From Austropuccinia psidii (lineage: Eukaryota; Basidiomycota; Pucciniomycetes; Pucciniales; Sphaerophragmiaceae), in assembly GCA_023105745.1 (NCBI GenBank), contig JALGQZ010000013.1, forward strand, positions 21,055,105 through 21,119,104: a DNA stretch of 64,000 bases, read 5' to 3'. Below are positions 10,127 through 23,097 of this stretch, piece after piece. The position numbers and the translations under genes were made by a program. Below the pieces are notes generated by a model. The model was not told the origin of the DNA and ran no database searches. It was given only the letters and a program-made list of their open reading frames with translations. Every line of letters starts with the position of its first letter. Within the stretch, counting starts at the first letter, position 1.

Positions 10127-11953
10127 TGTGAGCCTTAGAGGTAATTTCATATACCCAAAAGACCACAAATACAAAAATAACATATTAATATAAATAAAAT
10201 AAATTTATTTATATTATTAAGATAAAAATAAAAATAAAAATATAAAATTATATTAAAAATAAAAAATTAATTCCAATTTAAAAATAAAAATACATTAAAT
10301 TTTGTAAGTATAAAATTACATTTATACTTGAAAAAATTAAGGAAAAATGAAATCTTAACAAAATTGTAAAAAAATAAATAAATTTGGAAAAAAGTTAAAT
10401 AAAAATTATTATAACTTTTTATCCAATAAATAAACATACAAGAATTATTTCACCATTGGATTCCTCATAAAAAATCAGGTGTGGTTACCTCTGAGTGAAA
10501 TTCTTGTAACTCAACTCTAAATAAGCTTAAATTAAGTTTTTAGTATTTTCAATACAAAAGTTGAAAATCCCCAAACCTTTAATTTAATTCACACCACATG
10601 TGGTGTTAACCATCAAATTTTGTGTTAAAATTGAGGTGTTGTGTTTAGTTTAGAAGTTATGAGGAATTGAAGTATTTTCAATTGAATTCAATTGAAATGT
10701 CAAGATGTGCGCGTGTATTACATAAGTGAACTTTGATTTACATATGAGGTATCAATTATTACTGTATTATACTGTACAATTCAATTGAATTACATATGTA
10801 AATTATAAGTATAATACATGATGAGGAATTAAAGGAAAAATAAATTGGAAAGATTAAATTTGGGGGGGAAAAGGAACTCCAGCTCCAAGGGGGAGCTAGA
10901 CCCCCAAAATCCTTGCTGACAGGCGTGGGATGTCAAAATTCATGCAAAAGTTCATCACTTTTGGCCTGGAATTGAGTTCCAGGGTCTGTGGACTCAATTG
11001 ATGATGAGGTTTTGATACCAACTGGGGTAGTTTTAGCTGTTGTCAAGAGGGTAAAACTACCCTTAAGATAAAACCATCATAGTAAAAACAGTTTTAACTG
11101 GTTTCTACATCTCTTACTCACATTCTGACGTGTTTTGAAGGCTCTAGACCAGGTATTGCTATCGTAATGGCTGATTTAAGGGTCTAAAATGGCTAAAAAT
11201 GGCTTAAACCAGCCCTTTTTGGTCTAAATCAGGGTTCAATGATGCCATAATTGGCTTTTCTGTTGTCAGACTGTTTTTCACGACTGAAAAGAGTAAATTT
11301 TACTTTTGGAGAAAGAAAATTGATGGCTATAAAAGAATGTCTTCTTTGCCCCACTTTTCTCTTCATGTTAGAATCTTTTACTTTTATAATTAGTTTAAAC
11401 ATTGTTAAACCAATCAATAAGAGATTCCAACCACCTTTATTAAATCATTTCAAACCTTCTAACCACGTGAAAAAATCATTAAAATCATTGTTTGTAACTT
11501 TTATAATTATTTTTACCCCTGAACCACCCCAAAAGTGAATTAAAGTATCTTTCATCACTGTAAACTTTCTCACTTTGTTTCCAAATTCACTCTGGTCACT
11601 TTTGGGCATGTTTTCTCTTTTATATTCTTTTTAATTACTTTGTTCTTTAATTAATTTCTTGCAGTTCTTTGCTCAATTAATTCCAATTGAAATCGTTCTT
11701 GAAGAAATTTCTTTTGTAGCCTTAAAATATCTCTTGTAGAGTATTTTTTGGATAAATCTTTATTGTTGGTAAAACAATAGATCTTTATAATATTATTGTT
11801 TTATACTAATAAAGTTATAAAAAATAAAATTGGCGTGTTTTCTCTTAAAAATAATATTTTTTACTATTTTTAATTGAATTTTTACCTTATACAAATTTTG
11901 AGGACAGGAAAAGTACTTGATTTTTAATCAAAGTTTCATATCCACACCTTACA
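10127..11953 (+). repeat. 3' LTR of element A1
   Basis: 1827 bp, TGTGAGCC to CCTTACA, followed by the AAATA target duplication at 11954-11958. TATA box at 11328-11335. The candidate AATAAA of the 5' LTR is changed to AATAGA here. Confidence 0.95.
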
Positions 11954-11958
11954 AAATA

Positions 11959-12945
11959 AATCCAAATTTTCTAATATTTTTCTTTATACAATAGCTTCCT
12001 CCTAAAACTCAAATATGCCAAAAATTTCACAATTTCAAAGACACCCCATTGAGCCAATACCCCCTATTTCTAAACCTTCCATTCAATTCATATATATTAC
12101 ACTCAAGTCAAGAGACCTATACTCATTATCATGCAGATCAGGGAAAACCACCTGTGGCTTCCAATATTTATGAAGAGACCCCCAAGAGATTAATGTGGTT
12201 CCCAAACCACACCCAGCTGCTTCCATTAAGTGCACTCCAACCCTGTAAATAGGCAATATCCCCCCACCAGTGGTGTATTGTAACCCATAACCCATATTCC
12301 ACAGTCTCAACTGAAGTTTATTGAGATTAAGCCCATAATAATTCACCTACTCCAACTCCTTCTTTGGGCTCTGATATAGGAACCAATTCAGTTACATCTA
12401 AACCAAAACCTGTTACATTGCCTCAACTCAATCATCTCCCACCTGGAGGTCCAAGAAAAGAATAAACCAAGCCTTATATTCTCCCCAATATTTATGTTCC
12501 AAAATACAAATTTGGACCTTCAAAAGCCTCAAAAAATGTCTCCTCAATCCCAACGAATCCACCTAAAAGTGAGAAATCATCATACCTACAATCTTTCCTA
12601 AACATATTCCATCATGCAATTTCTCACCAAAGGGGCCATGCAAAGGATTTATAATTGTCAAGCCCAAATGACAGGACATGAAGATTATAAGAACTCTCTT
12701 CATAATATTTTGTTCATTGTGAAACAACTTCCCAAATTCCTAGGGTATAAGGCTTCAACGATACCTGTTACTGGTAAACTGCTTAAAAATTACTTCAAGA
12801 CTGTTCTTATGAGGGTAACAAACTGTAAGAAAAACCTAAAATTATTAAATCATTATTCTATCACTTACATGGAAAAACAAAAAATATTTTTTCTGGTTAC
12901 AGTTAAGATTTCTTTTTTCGTGCTCAAATAATTGACCACAGTCTC
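11959..12945 (+). other. C-rich, gene-like degenerate sequence
   Basis: The plus strand is poor in G and rich in C. Short open frames read proline-rich peptides, for example LNHLPPGGPRKE near 12420-12460 and a lysine/serine-rich stretch after it. A 105-codon ORF lies at 12614-12931. The frames are broken and there is no recognised domain. It is probably the decayed upstream part of whatever encodes the ORF at 12946. Confidence 0.35.
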
Positions 12946-13731
12946 ATGAATAAATCTCAAAAATCTGAAGTAACTCTTAGATCTCATACCAGTGAATTCA
13001 TAAAATCAATAATGGAACCCCTCCATATTCCTATCAATACTTTCTGGAAAAGACTTCAAGGGATTATTAAAGATCTTTCCATATTTGTTGGCAATCAAGA
13101 GTTCCTCAATTTTCCCAATGCACTCGGAAAGATTTACCATCATTCAGAAATGAAATTGATTATGGTTCACACAATATTTCAATGTCTTCATGATGGAACA
13201 TCTGTAACCCAAAGGTTTCCCGACAACAAACATCCAAAAGCTGAGGAATATAGAAGTTGTATTCAATTCAAATCATACCATGGGGGTATAAGTGTAGTAT
13301 ATGACTACATTACTGCAGAAATGGCTGAAATTATGTCCATTGCATATGATCCAAGAGATTCTCTCCTTAAAAAATATAGTCATACTGTCAAAAGGGTTTA
13401 TCATCACAGACTCAAAATGATGGAAGCAATATCCAATCTTCTCCTTTTAGCTCCAGTGGAAATGTTCATCTGTTCAACAGATAAAAAGAACTGCCCAATT
13501 TGGAAATATTTGGTGGCTCCTCAAATTGGAAAAGATCTTATTGAAGTTCATCTTAAGAATTCAAACCAACCCCCAAGATGGCACTTCTTTGGTAACTTTA
13601 GGGTTCATTTTTTTAAGGCCTTGAAAGGATGGGATTTTATGGTCTATCAGAAAATATCAAGTGGCCAAGGTGTCCTGATATCTACCATTCAGAGTTTTTT
13701 TCTGAGCAGATTAAGGGTTTTTTTTGATTGA
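12946..13731 (+). CDS. Unidentified 261-codon ORF
   Basis: I do not recognise this protein. It is a mixed alpha/beta-looking, His- and Trp-containing soluble sequence with segments such as LGKIYHHSEMKLIMVHTIFQ and YDYITAEMAEIMSIAYDP, and it has no membrane segment or signal peptide. In DNA this AT-rich, 261 codons without a stop is very unlikely by chance, so it is probably a real or recently real exon. The frame is open upstream to about 12907. AAG|GTGTCC near 13668 could be a donor site that would remove the low-complexity, Phe-rich tail. It could be an exon of a host gene or part of an unlisted transposon. Confidence 0.4.
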   Translation: MNKSQKSEVTLRSHTSEFIKSIMEPLHIPINTFWKRLQGIIKDLSIFVGNQEFLNFPNALGKIYHHSEMKLIMVHTIFQCLHDGTSVTQRFPDNKHPKAEEYRSCIQFKSYHGGISVVYDYITAEMAEIMSIAYDPRDSLLKKYSHTVKRVYHHRLKMMEAISNLLLLAPVEMFICSTDKKNCPIWKYLVAPQIGKDLIEVHLKNSNQPPRWHFFGNFRVHFFKALKGWDFMVYQKISSGQGVLISTIQSFFLSRLRVFFD

Positions 13732-16700
13732 GTACTTGAAGTTACTTTATTATTGTGATCAAGAAAAGGTGCAGTTTTAAATTAAAGGCACCCTTTGCTA
13801 GGAAGAATATCAAGGGTTAGTGCTAAAGACTTCCAGTCTGTACCCTCTGCCACAAAACAAAAACTATATTATGTATTCAATAATTTTTTAGCTTGATATA
13901 GAAAGATTTAATACCATTTACTTGAGTGAAGGACCCTTTTTATAACTTAAACATGAATAGTCAAAAATGAATTGAATAAAAAGGCTTGAAATATTATTCT
14001 TTGGATATTTCCCAACTCTTTTGATAAAGCTCTACCACCACCTCCTCAAATATTTTATGTAAGAAGATACAAATAATTTTTTTTGCTCTCCAGCCATTTC
14101 ATAAGTATCCACTCTTACAGCTAGTCCTCCTTAAAGATCTTCTAAATTTCTTGGCTTATGATAAAAATAAGGTAATAAAAGAACAAATTTTAAATTTATA
14201 TCTATATAGCTTAGGAATTTAATGCATAATCCTCTTTCAACTAATCAATTTTACACTTTGAAAATAAAATAAATAATGGTGTATCATACCCCTTTCCCCA
14301 CCCCCACTAGAATAATAAACCAGGCAGTTTCACAGTACCTTCCAAGCTCAAATGATCGAATATTTCTCTTCTTAAGAGATTTCATGAAAATCATTCTTTG
14401 TGTTTCAGCACATGGCTGTCCATTACCAGAACCATCAGTGGAGAAGCTAATATTACAATTTATGCAGCCAAATCAAGAAGAAGTTGAGACAAATCAATAT
14501 GCCTTCGAACTTCCATCTTCAGAAAAAAATTATTATGGATGAAAAGGGGGAATTCCAGGGAGGCACAAAGATTAATGCCCTTCTGAGATCTCAAGCTATG
14601 GAGCTCAAACTATTATCTTTAAGTTAAATAAAAGAAAAATAACCCCTTCGTATAACCTAATCCTTTTAGTTATTACAAAGCACTGGCTTCATGCACTTCA
14701 CATAGGATCTTTCAAAAATTATGCCCTTTATCTATCTCATAGTCAAAAGGAAGTCTATACTGAATATCCAAAGGGTAGCTTATAAGTATATAAGATGAAT
14801 TCATGAAGCCAAAGCCCCCCAGGAAGACAAATGAAAGTCTCACTTGAGAAATCGGGTATGAGATCCCTAGATAGACTTAAAGCAAATGTTAATAACTTGT
14901 TCAAGTGGTTTGAAAGATAATTGAACATAGAATTATCACTACACAAAGACACCTTGGGAAAGAAGTCATGTCAAAAATACCTCCCTCCATTGATTGTTGC
15001 TCTGAGACTGAGGAGAATTCTTAAGGAAATTATTATTCAAAGATTCTTTCATGGAGAACTTAGCCATTCAAGTTACTCTTGCGTAACTTGGATTCTCATT
15101 ACCTCAGCTACTTATATGAAATAAAAAGTCAGAACAAAGCTGAAAGAATTGTTCCATATAGCCAAAAAGAAGGCAAAAAATTTTCAGAAAGTCAAGCATT
15201 CCCATCATTTCCCTCAAACCGTTATACAAATGATTTCAAAAAATTGATATGTAGTACTGAAATGATATTCCAGAAAGTTCAGCCACCATAGGGATCTTGA
15301 GTCTAAGGCTTTGGACCTTACTCCTGATAGCTATATATACATGGAAAATCCCTCTATTAAGTAATAATCAAGAAAAATAATTCACTCCCACTTATTTCAA
15401 ATATTTATTTTTTCATATATCATTCTAAATCTGCAAGATGAAACTGGAACCTCGTGATATCTTATTTGGAATATTTATCAATTTACTTTTTTCGAATATA
15501 ATCTGGATTTCGGTAATATATTACATGAGAGGATATATAAAATATGCTTATTAAATTATGGGGAGAAATATGAATATAGAGGAGTTAATGTGTGTATTCT
15601 CGAGTGCAAAGGGAACATTTCATCACTATCAAAATAGCTTATTTCATAGGATTATGATCTATAAAACATATTTTGACATCTTTCAGTGTTCCTGTGTGAA
15701 AAAGTATCATACCGGTTAAAGGTTAAGTACTTTTCAATGGTAAGAAATAGTGTATAAGTGATTAAAACTAATTATTCAATGAATCAAAATATATTATTAA
15801 AATGAAGATATATTCTTAAGCTCATGATCTAAAAAGGGTTACATGTTCATTTAATTATATGATTATTCACCAAAGTGTTACTAAATAATATAAGGTAACA
15901 GAATTTCACAAGACCTCACAATTAAAATACCCATAGTGCAATTTTTTGAATTTGGGGAAACTAATGTATATTATTGGAAAAGGAAAAATCAAACCTTTGA
16001 GTTTTGTGTTTTTTGAATGAATTTAAGAACCATTTATTAAAATTCCTTTAGTTTTTCATATTGATAATGATAATAGGCAATATTTGTAATGATAGTTTAT
16101 GGCATTTAACCACAATAAGCAGATATATCTATTCCAAATAAAACAAATAGGTAATATTTATACAATAATCACAATACCAGGGCCTTAATTAAATTTCCTA
16201 ATTCACAGTATTAATTATCATAATAGCTAGGAGATTCTCAATATTTTCCCTGCAATTAAATCATTTTTCATTTTATCCTTTCCTATATAATGGCTATTTG
16301 CAAATAGCATTTACGATTTTTCACTTTATTCACATTTTGAATGATATACCTCATTCCATGGTATACTTATTGAAAGATGTAAATGTAATTAACTGAATGA
16401 AACTCATGATTTTTGATAATTATATTATTTTCTTCTTTTTTTATCAAATGTAAAGAGTATTTTTGAAGTGAATATTTGTAGATAAAAATAATAAAAATTA
16501 GTTGTAATTGCTCCCATGGATAGAAGGTACTTAAAAAATTAGAAAAGTGAGAAGCTATAATTTCTTAATATTTTCTAAAATCAAAACAATACTCAATTTT
16601 TTAGCTTAATAATAGATATCAATGGAATATTCTATTCCAAGAATTTCTCATTCAATGATTAATAGATTAATTTTGAAGATATTTCGAAGCCCAAAAATGG

Positions 16701-18297
16701 CTTATGAACGAATTACCTGTCCTAAGGGGTGTACAAAGCTCATTATAGCTATTCAAAAACCCAAATGGTAATGTTGAACCATATTTCCAGATAATTAAAT
16801 AAGATATAATTATTTGGGATGATCTTTGTTAATGATTAAGCATTCAGCATCCTTTATGAACCACTTACATACTAAACATCAGGTCTTGAAACATAGAAAA
16901 AAAACCAAAAACAGAAGTATTTATTATGAATAAATTTCTGTTACATATGATAATAATTTTGTATTTTCTGTAAAATTTCCACAAAATTGCTTATTGTAAA
17001 TTTTTAAATGGTCACAGCTATTCATATAACCAAACCCAATTAAAATATATATTTATATATTTGAGAGAGAGGGGGAGATGGATCAATGAGGAATTTGGTT
17101 CTTCAAAGAGCATAAGGTATGAAGAATTATCTTGTGTTTAAGGTGAAGAATTTGCAAAATAACAGGGTTAAAAATCATCATTCTAAAATATTTTCCATTT
17201 ATCATGAAAAGAATGCCCATGATTGATAGAGGTGGCCATTTAACTAAAAATTATTATAGTTCTAAATTATGCAAGCTTTGATGGAAAAATTGTCTTAGAT
17301 ACTTCATATATGAGTTCATATTATATTTAATAAGCTCTGGGAAACAAGGTAAAATTAAAAATTATTTTCTGAAGCTCTAAAGTGATACCGCTTGAATGAA
17401 GACTCTGTTGTATAATATTTACTTAAAAATACTTTCTAGGGATAATCTTAAGTTATAATACCTCTAAACTTTCAAAATTTATACTTCAAAGATGTTGATT
17501 TAAATTAAGGAATCTTTTTCATATCCAAATGAGGTTTAAGGTAGGGATAAAACCTTATACTTGACTGAAAATCGTCAATCTTTAAATCAAAGAATGGGAT
17601 TATCAATGAAATCATTGATTATATAAGAAGGAAGGCTGAATTCAGGAGTTACAAGAAATGAAATGAGAACTTAATCTGACTTATGTAAGTAGTTAAAATA
17701 AATAATAGGAATAAATTCCAGAATATTCTATAATATTGTTGTGCCTGGGAAGAAATCAGAATTTGGCCGAACAAGCATATTGTGGGTTAAACCCATTTCA
17801 GAAGAGCTGTCAAAGACACTCCAGATCTGGTTCCAAACTATTTTCCAAATGGTTCACCTGCTAGCACGTGTAGAAACTTTTCTCATGCTGATGGATGTGT
17901 TTTGGCTTCAAAACCACGAACAATAAATATAATAGGCTTGGGGAAAAATGGTTCTTCTTTAGTTATGCTTTACAATTATGTGGACATTTAGAGCACAGGG
18001 GTGCTACTTCAGTCCCTAGGAGTAGTAAATCAAGCCCTTGACTCAGTGAAAATTCTCCTTCTACTATCATTAGGTATAAATATCGTTAAAATTAGTTACT
18101 TTAAAATTACTTGGTTATAGTTCTTCTGATATTTATTATGAATCTTGAATATCCAAATATTGAATTTCTTCCTCTAATTACAATCAATAATCACTACTTC
18201 TCACTACTAAAGTGCTTTGTTCCTAATTTGAAAGGCTTTCGCCATTTAACCTCATAGTCTTAACATAGCTATTACTATTTAATATAGTCATACTGAC
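13732..18297. other. AT-rich stretch with only fragmentary reading frames
   Basis: Short plus-strand ORFs at 14276-14542 (88 codons) and 14921-15124 overlapping 15079-15291 may belong to the same decayed gene or element as the ORF at 12946. A TTTGTGTTTCAG acceptor-like site ends near 14409 inside the first. From about 15300 to 18297 I see no gene, RNA or repeat I can name. A 61-codon ORF at 17741 is not convincing. Confidence 0.4.
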
Positions 18298-18478
18298 TAT
18301 AAGATGTGTCTATAAAACCTTTGATGATACTACTATTAATAAAGAGTACCATGACTTTTATTATGAAATATAATGAATACATTTGTTATATCTACAAAAA
18401 AATAATTAATTAATTGATTATTTATGTGACGTTCAATACATGAATAGTAATTATAACAGTAAGCAGTAGCTGTCTACT
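18298..18478 (-). repeat. Outer piece of the family C 3' LTR
   Basis: 181 bp matching 38102-38281 and, in reverse complement, the right end of the solo LTR (about 42876-43056). Shared landmarks are the TCTATAAA block, a TTAATTAATTG tract and the CTACT at 18474-18478 where element A2 inserted. The rest of this LTR resumes at 28485. Confidence 0.85.
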
Positions 18479-20303
18479 TGTGAGCCTTAGAGGTAATTTC
18501 ATATACCCAAAAGACCACAAATACAAAATTAACATATAAATATAAATAAAATAAATTTATTTCTATTATTAAAATAAAAATCAAAATATGAATATAAAAT
18601 TATATTCAAAATAAAAATTTAATTAAAATTTAAAAATAAAATTACTTTAAATTTTGGAATTATAAAATTACATTTATACTTGAAAAAATTAAGTAAAAAT
18701 GAAATTTTAACGAAATTGTAAAAAAATAAATAAATTTGGAAAAAAGTTAAATAAAATTTATTATAACTTTTTATCCAATAAATAAACATATAAAAATTAT
18801 TTCACCATTGGATTCCTCATAAAAAATCAGGTGGGGTCACCTCTGAGTGAAATTCTTGTAACTCAACTCTAAATAAGCTTAAATTAAGTTTTTAGTATTT
18901 TCAATACAAAAGTTGAAAATCCTCAAAACTTTAATTTAATTCACACCACATGTGGTGTTAACCATCAATTTTTGTGTTAAAATTGAGGTGTTGTGTTTAG
19001 TTTAGAAGTTATGAGGAATTGAAGTATTTTCAATTGAATTCAATTGAAATGTCAAAATGTGTGCGTGTATTACATAAGTGAACTTTGATTTAAATATGAG
19101 GTATCAATTATTACTGTATTGTACTGTACAATTCAATTGAATTACATATGTAAATTATAAGTATAATACATGATGAGGAATTAAAGGAAAAATAAATTGG
19201 AAAGATTAAATTTGGGGGGGGAAAGGAACTCCAGCTCTAAGGGGGAGCTAGACCCGCAAAATCCTTTCTGACAGGCGTGGGATGTCAAAATTCATGCAAA
19301 AGTTCATCACTTTTGGCTTGGAATTGAGCTACAGGGTCTGTGGACTCAATTGATGATGAGGTTTTGATACCAATTGGGGTAGTTTTAGCTGTTGCCAAGA
19401 GGGTAAAACTACCCTTAAGATAAACCAATCATAGTAAAAAAAGTTTCAACTGGTTTCTACGCCTCTTACACACATTCTGACGTGTTCTGAAGGCTCTAGA
19501 CCAGGTATTGCTATAGTAATGGCTGATTTAAAGGTCTAAAATGGCTAAAGATGGCTTAAACCAGCCCTTTTTGGTCTACACCAGGGTTCAATGATGCCAT
19601 AATTGGCTTTTCTGTTGTCAGACTGTTTTTCACGACTCACAAGAGTAAAGCTTACTTGTGGAGTAAGAGAATTGATGGCTATAAAAGAATGTCTTCTTTG
19701 CCCCACTTTTCTCTTCATGTTAAGATCTTTTCCTTTTATTATTAGTTTAAAAATTGTTAAACCAATCAATAAGAGATTCCAATCACCTTTATTAAATCAT
19801 TTCAAACCTTCTAACCACGTGAAAAAATCATTAAAATCATTGTTTGTAACTTTTATAATTATTTTTACCCCTGAACCACCCCAAAAGTGAATTAAAGCAT
19901 CTTTCATCACTGTAAGCTTTGTCACTTTGTTTCCAAATTCACTCTCGTCACTTTTGGGCGTGTTCTCTCTTTAATATTCTTTTTAAAGACTTTGTTCTTT
20001 AATTAATTGCTTGCATTTCTTTGCTCAATTAATCCCAATTGAAATTGCTCTTGAAGAAATTTCTTTTGTAGCCTTAAATATCTCTTGTAGAGTATTTTTG
20101 GATAAATTTTTATTGTTGTTGAGACAATAAATCTTTATAATATTATTGTTTTATACTAATAAAGTTATAGACAATGAAATTGGCGTGTTTTCTCTTAAAA
20201 ATAATATTTCTTACTATTTTTAATTGATTTTTTACCTTATACAAATTTTGAGGACAGGAAAAGTACTTTATTTTTAATCAAAGTTTCATATCCACACCTT
20301 ACA
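18479..20303 (+). repeat. 5' LTR of element A2
   Basis: 1825 bp from TGTGAGCC to CCTTACA. TATA box at 19680-19687. It carries the family palindromes and the hairpin. Confidence 0.95.
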
Positions 20304-20305
20304 TT

Positions 20306-20318
20306 CGGGGGCCCAGCT
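20306..20318 (+). other. Primer-binding site of A2 (mutated)
   Basis: CGGGGGCCCAGCT in the same position as the A1 site. The first base is C instead of T, which weakens pairing with the CCA end of the primer tRNA. Confidence 0.55.
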
Positions 20319-20527
20319 GTGATATTTTACCTGTGACATATTTTTTTTACTCTTTTTAAATCCTTTTTCTTATATTGAAAAATCTAAAAACATATAAAAA
20401 ATACTTATAATTCATAAAATCAATAAAACCTAATTTTTTTTCATATTATAAGTGAGGCTTATATTTTTATTTCTTTTTTGAAATAACCTTTTTTTACTTA
20501 ATTAATTGGCTTTTTCATTAATTTTAC

Positions 20528-21423
20528 TGTCTGACAACGTGGTAATACAAGAAAACATTGAAACAGCCTCAACAGTAACCAGAATTATTCCTGCTAGTAC
20601 TGTTAGTACTATTATTGTGACTCCGAATATTCAACCAGAGCAAATTTCTTCTGAATTAGTCAGCTTGGAAATAAGTAATACTTTTCAGAAAGCCAAAGAT
20701 TTGGCCAATAGTAAGTTTTTTGACGTAAAATTATTTCTTTAAGCCTTTTTAACCATAATTATGCCTTCAACCAGGTCAGGACCTAGCTATAACCCCTCAA
20801 GAAGCTCCCAGAAAGGTAATAGACGTGATTATGGCAGAGGCCAATCAGGTACAGAAGGAAAAGGGTCAGTTGATGATTTCCAAACAACTAAAATGCATCA
20901 TTCTGAAGCTGATAATACCATTTTACCTTCAAAAAGATCTGACACCGCCACAACAAGCCTCTGTGGACATATACAAAGCCAGCCACAGTGCATACAACAA
21001 TGCACTCCTGTTCAAGAAGTACCATATCCTTGCATACCTGTGGAAGAATTGCATGAATTCTTACCTGACAGTGAGAAAATTCCTGGGCCATCCCAATACT
21101 TGCAAATTTCTCAATGGATGGCATCCATTGATGGAGAAGACAAACATGATGCTTTTGACACTAGAATGGAGGAAAACAACCCTCTACCACCCAAACCAGT
21201 GCCAAAAACAGCCCCAGTGGCTAGCAGAAGCAATTCCAACGTGAAAAAGAAGCCACAAACTCCAAACAAGGGCAAAGGGAAAGCACCAGCCCCAAAACCT
21301 GACAGCCAGGGCTACAGAATCCCAAAGATTCAACAGGATTCCATGGAAAATGTATTTCAGATGGCCAGAACCATGATGGAATTACAAAAGAAGGAGGAAG
21401 CCAGATTAAAATATCAAAAATAA
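20528..21423 (+). pseudogene. Overlapping accessory frame of A2 with candidate intron
   Basis: Exon 1 (20528-20710) is open without a stop here. The donor GTAAGT starts at 20711 and the acceptor ACCAG ends at 20774, a 64-nt intron. Exon 2 continues in phase with no stop through IMAEANQVQKEKGQLM and YLTVRKFLGHPNTCK until about 21165. There a one-base change in an A-run exchanges the two overlapping frames: the frame that started as Gag runs into the accessory C-terminus (MARTMMELQKKEEAR, stop 21421). The intact exon 1 and long open exon 2 make A2 the best family A copy for judging this frame. The position equivalent to the A1 acceptor before exon 1 reads TTTTAC here, not TTTTAG. Confidence 0.5.
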
Positions 21424-23097
21424 TTTCTGATACTTTTAATTGTATTCCAGAGTTTTATAAATCTATTTCTGAAGTAAAATGTCACCTTTCTGATAAAAAT
21501 ACATCAATTTGTGACAATCCTAAAACAAATAGCTTAAGTCTGAGCCAAATAAACAATACCCTTAAATGCTTTGAAAGAGTTTTAAGAACAATCAAAACTT
21601 CCAATAATGATAATTCTTTTGGCATTAAGATAAATGAACAATCTTCCATTATTAAAGAATTAACAGACAAATATTCTAAATTCAATATTGATGACATAAT
21701 TTAAACGAGAATAAAAAAAGCTATTGATACTATCAAAGAACATAATAAAAGAGTCCTTGATGATATTTCAAAATCATTTGCAGAAGTAAAGACAAATACA
21801 GTTGCCTTGAAAAAGCATTTTGACACCTCAAGAGAGGAAATATCAAAATTAACAATAAAGTTAGATGAAGTTATATCTGATAATACTAAACAAAAAGAAT
21901 TATGGAATGAGCTTACATATAAAGAGGATGATCATAAAAAGAATGTCATAGACTCTATACAAAGGTTACAACATGAGTTAAGAAATTCACAAAGGTGTAA
22001 TAACAGTAAAATGAATGATATTGAACAACTGCTAAACACTTTACCAAGAATGTCTACACCTCTGAATCAAAATGAAGATGCAAGAATTCCCAATCCACAA
22101 GTATTTAATATTGAAAATTCACAGTTAAAAAATGAATTCTCTACTTCTTTTCATAACTTAGAACCATCCATGGGCCAAGCACTCTTGAAAGAAGTTCCAA
22201 AACTTAAAGAATGGCCCCACTTCAGTGGTGAAGGAGAGTATGAACATATGGAATCAATTAGAGGTATTGACATGATCAAGAAGGATTTTGAATTACCAGA
22301 CATATTGGTAACAGCCAGATTTAACACCTTGTTTACCAGATCAGCTCACAGATGGTACATAAAAATAAGACAAGCACATGGACACCAGAGTTGGACTTGG
22401 TGGAAAACCCAAATCATCAACAAATGGGCAAATGATGCTTGGAGGTTTAAAGCTGAAACAGCCTTTGAATCTGCCAAATTTAATGCTGATAAAGACAAAG
22501 CTTTACCATGGTTTTGCCAACAAAAAGACAGACTAACAGCATTATATCCTGACATGTCAGAATTTATGATCCATAGAAAAATTCTGAGACAATGTGGAGG
22601 TAACTTAGAGCATGCTATCAAAAGCAGGATGACTGAACAATCTTCAGCAGAGGATATTATCAATATATTAGAAGAAGTAACCACCAGAACCAAAATTGGT
22701 TCTAGTAGGGTGAATCTCAAAACAAGGCTTAATACACCTTGGAAAGATTATGTGGACAAAAAACCCAAGGAAAATTCTAATAATATGAATTATAAATCTG
22801 CAGATACAGTCAGAAAGTGCCATATTTGCCAAAGCACCACCCATTTAGCCAATACATGTCCAAAGAAGGGAAAAATCAAGGAAATTGATATTGAAAAGGA
22901 ACCTGATGTTGAAAAAGATGACATAATTGAAGAAAATTTAGATGATACGTCATCAATATTTTCTGAATCTTCAAAAGATATAGAAAATATCAATGCAACG
23001 TTTGACATCATGGAATCTAATTCCCACTTGCCACAATTAAGCAATGGTCAACTTGATTTATCAAAAGTTCAAGATGCACAACTTATGAAAACAAAAC
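20761..23097 (+). pseudogene. gag of element A2
   Basis: ATG at 20761 (MPSTRSGPSYNP). It is broken by the frame exchange near 21165 and a TAA at 21702 (GAA in A1), and is open from 21807. The capsid region (WPHFSGEGEYEHMES near 22213) and the WWK motif near 22400 are intact. The zinc knuckle CHICQSTTHLANTC is complete (C-X2-C-X4-H-X4-C), unlike in A1 and A3. There is no stop between Gag and protease, which shows that family A encodes Gag-Pol as one frame. Confidence 0.85.

Larger units (their letters stand above)
1882..11953 (+). mobile_element. Element A1: Ty3/Gypsy chromovirus-type LTR retrotransposon (family A)
   Basis: A complete 10,072-bp insertion with two LTRs of equal length (1827 bp) that start TGTGAGCC and end CCTTACA. 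It is flanked by the 5-bp target duplication AAATA (1877-1881 and 11954-11958). Inside are a primer-binding site, leader exon, gag, protease, reverse transcriptase, RNase H, integrase, GPY/F module, chromodomain and polypurine tract. The coding region carries several stops and single-base frameshifts, so this copy is not autonomous. By eye the first ~200 bases of the two LTRs differ at about ten positions, so insertion is not very recent. Confidence 0.95.

Noticed and set aside
9449..10183. 244-codon minus-strand ORF opposite the integrase end, repeated at 25977-26711
   Set aside because: Antisense shadow of a conserved coding region; its recurrence follows from element similarity.
11251..11538. 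A ~95-codon ORF repeated in most family A LTRs (also 19603, 27780, 45078, 53277)
   Set aside because: It has no ATG (a stop directly precedes its first TTG), it spans the TATA box, and its recurrence follows from LTR similarity.
15300..18297. Search for tRNA, rRNA or a host gene in the AT-rich spacer
   Set aside because: No conserved tRNA arms, rRNA motifs or long ORFs were seen.
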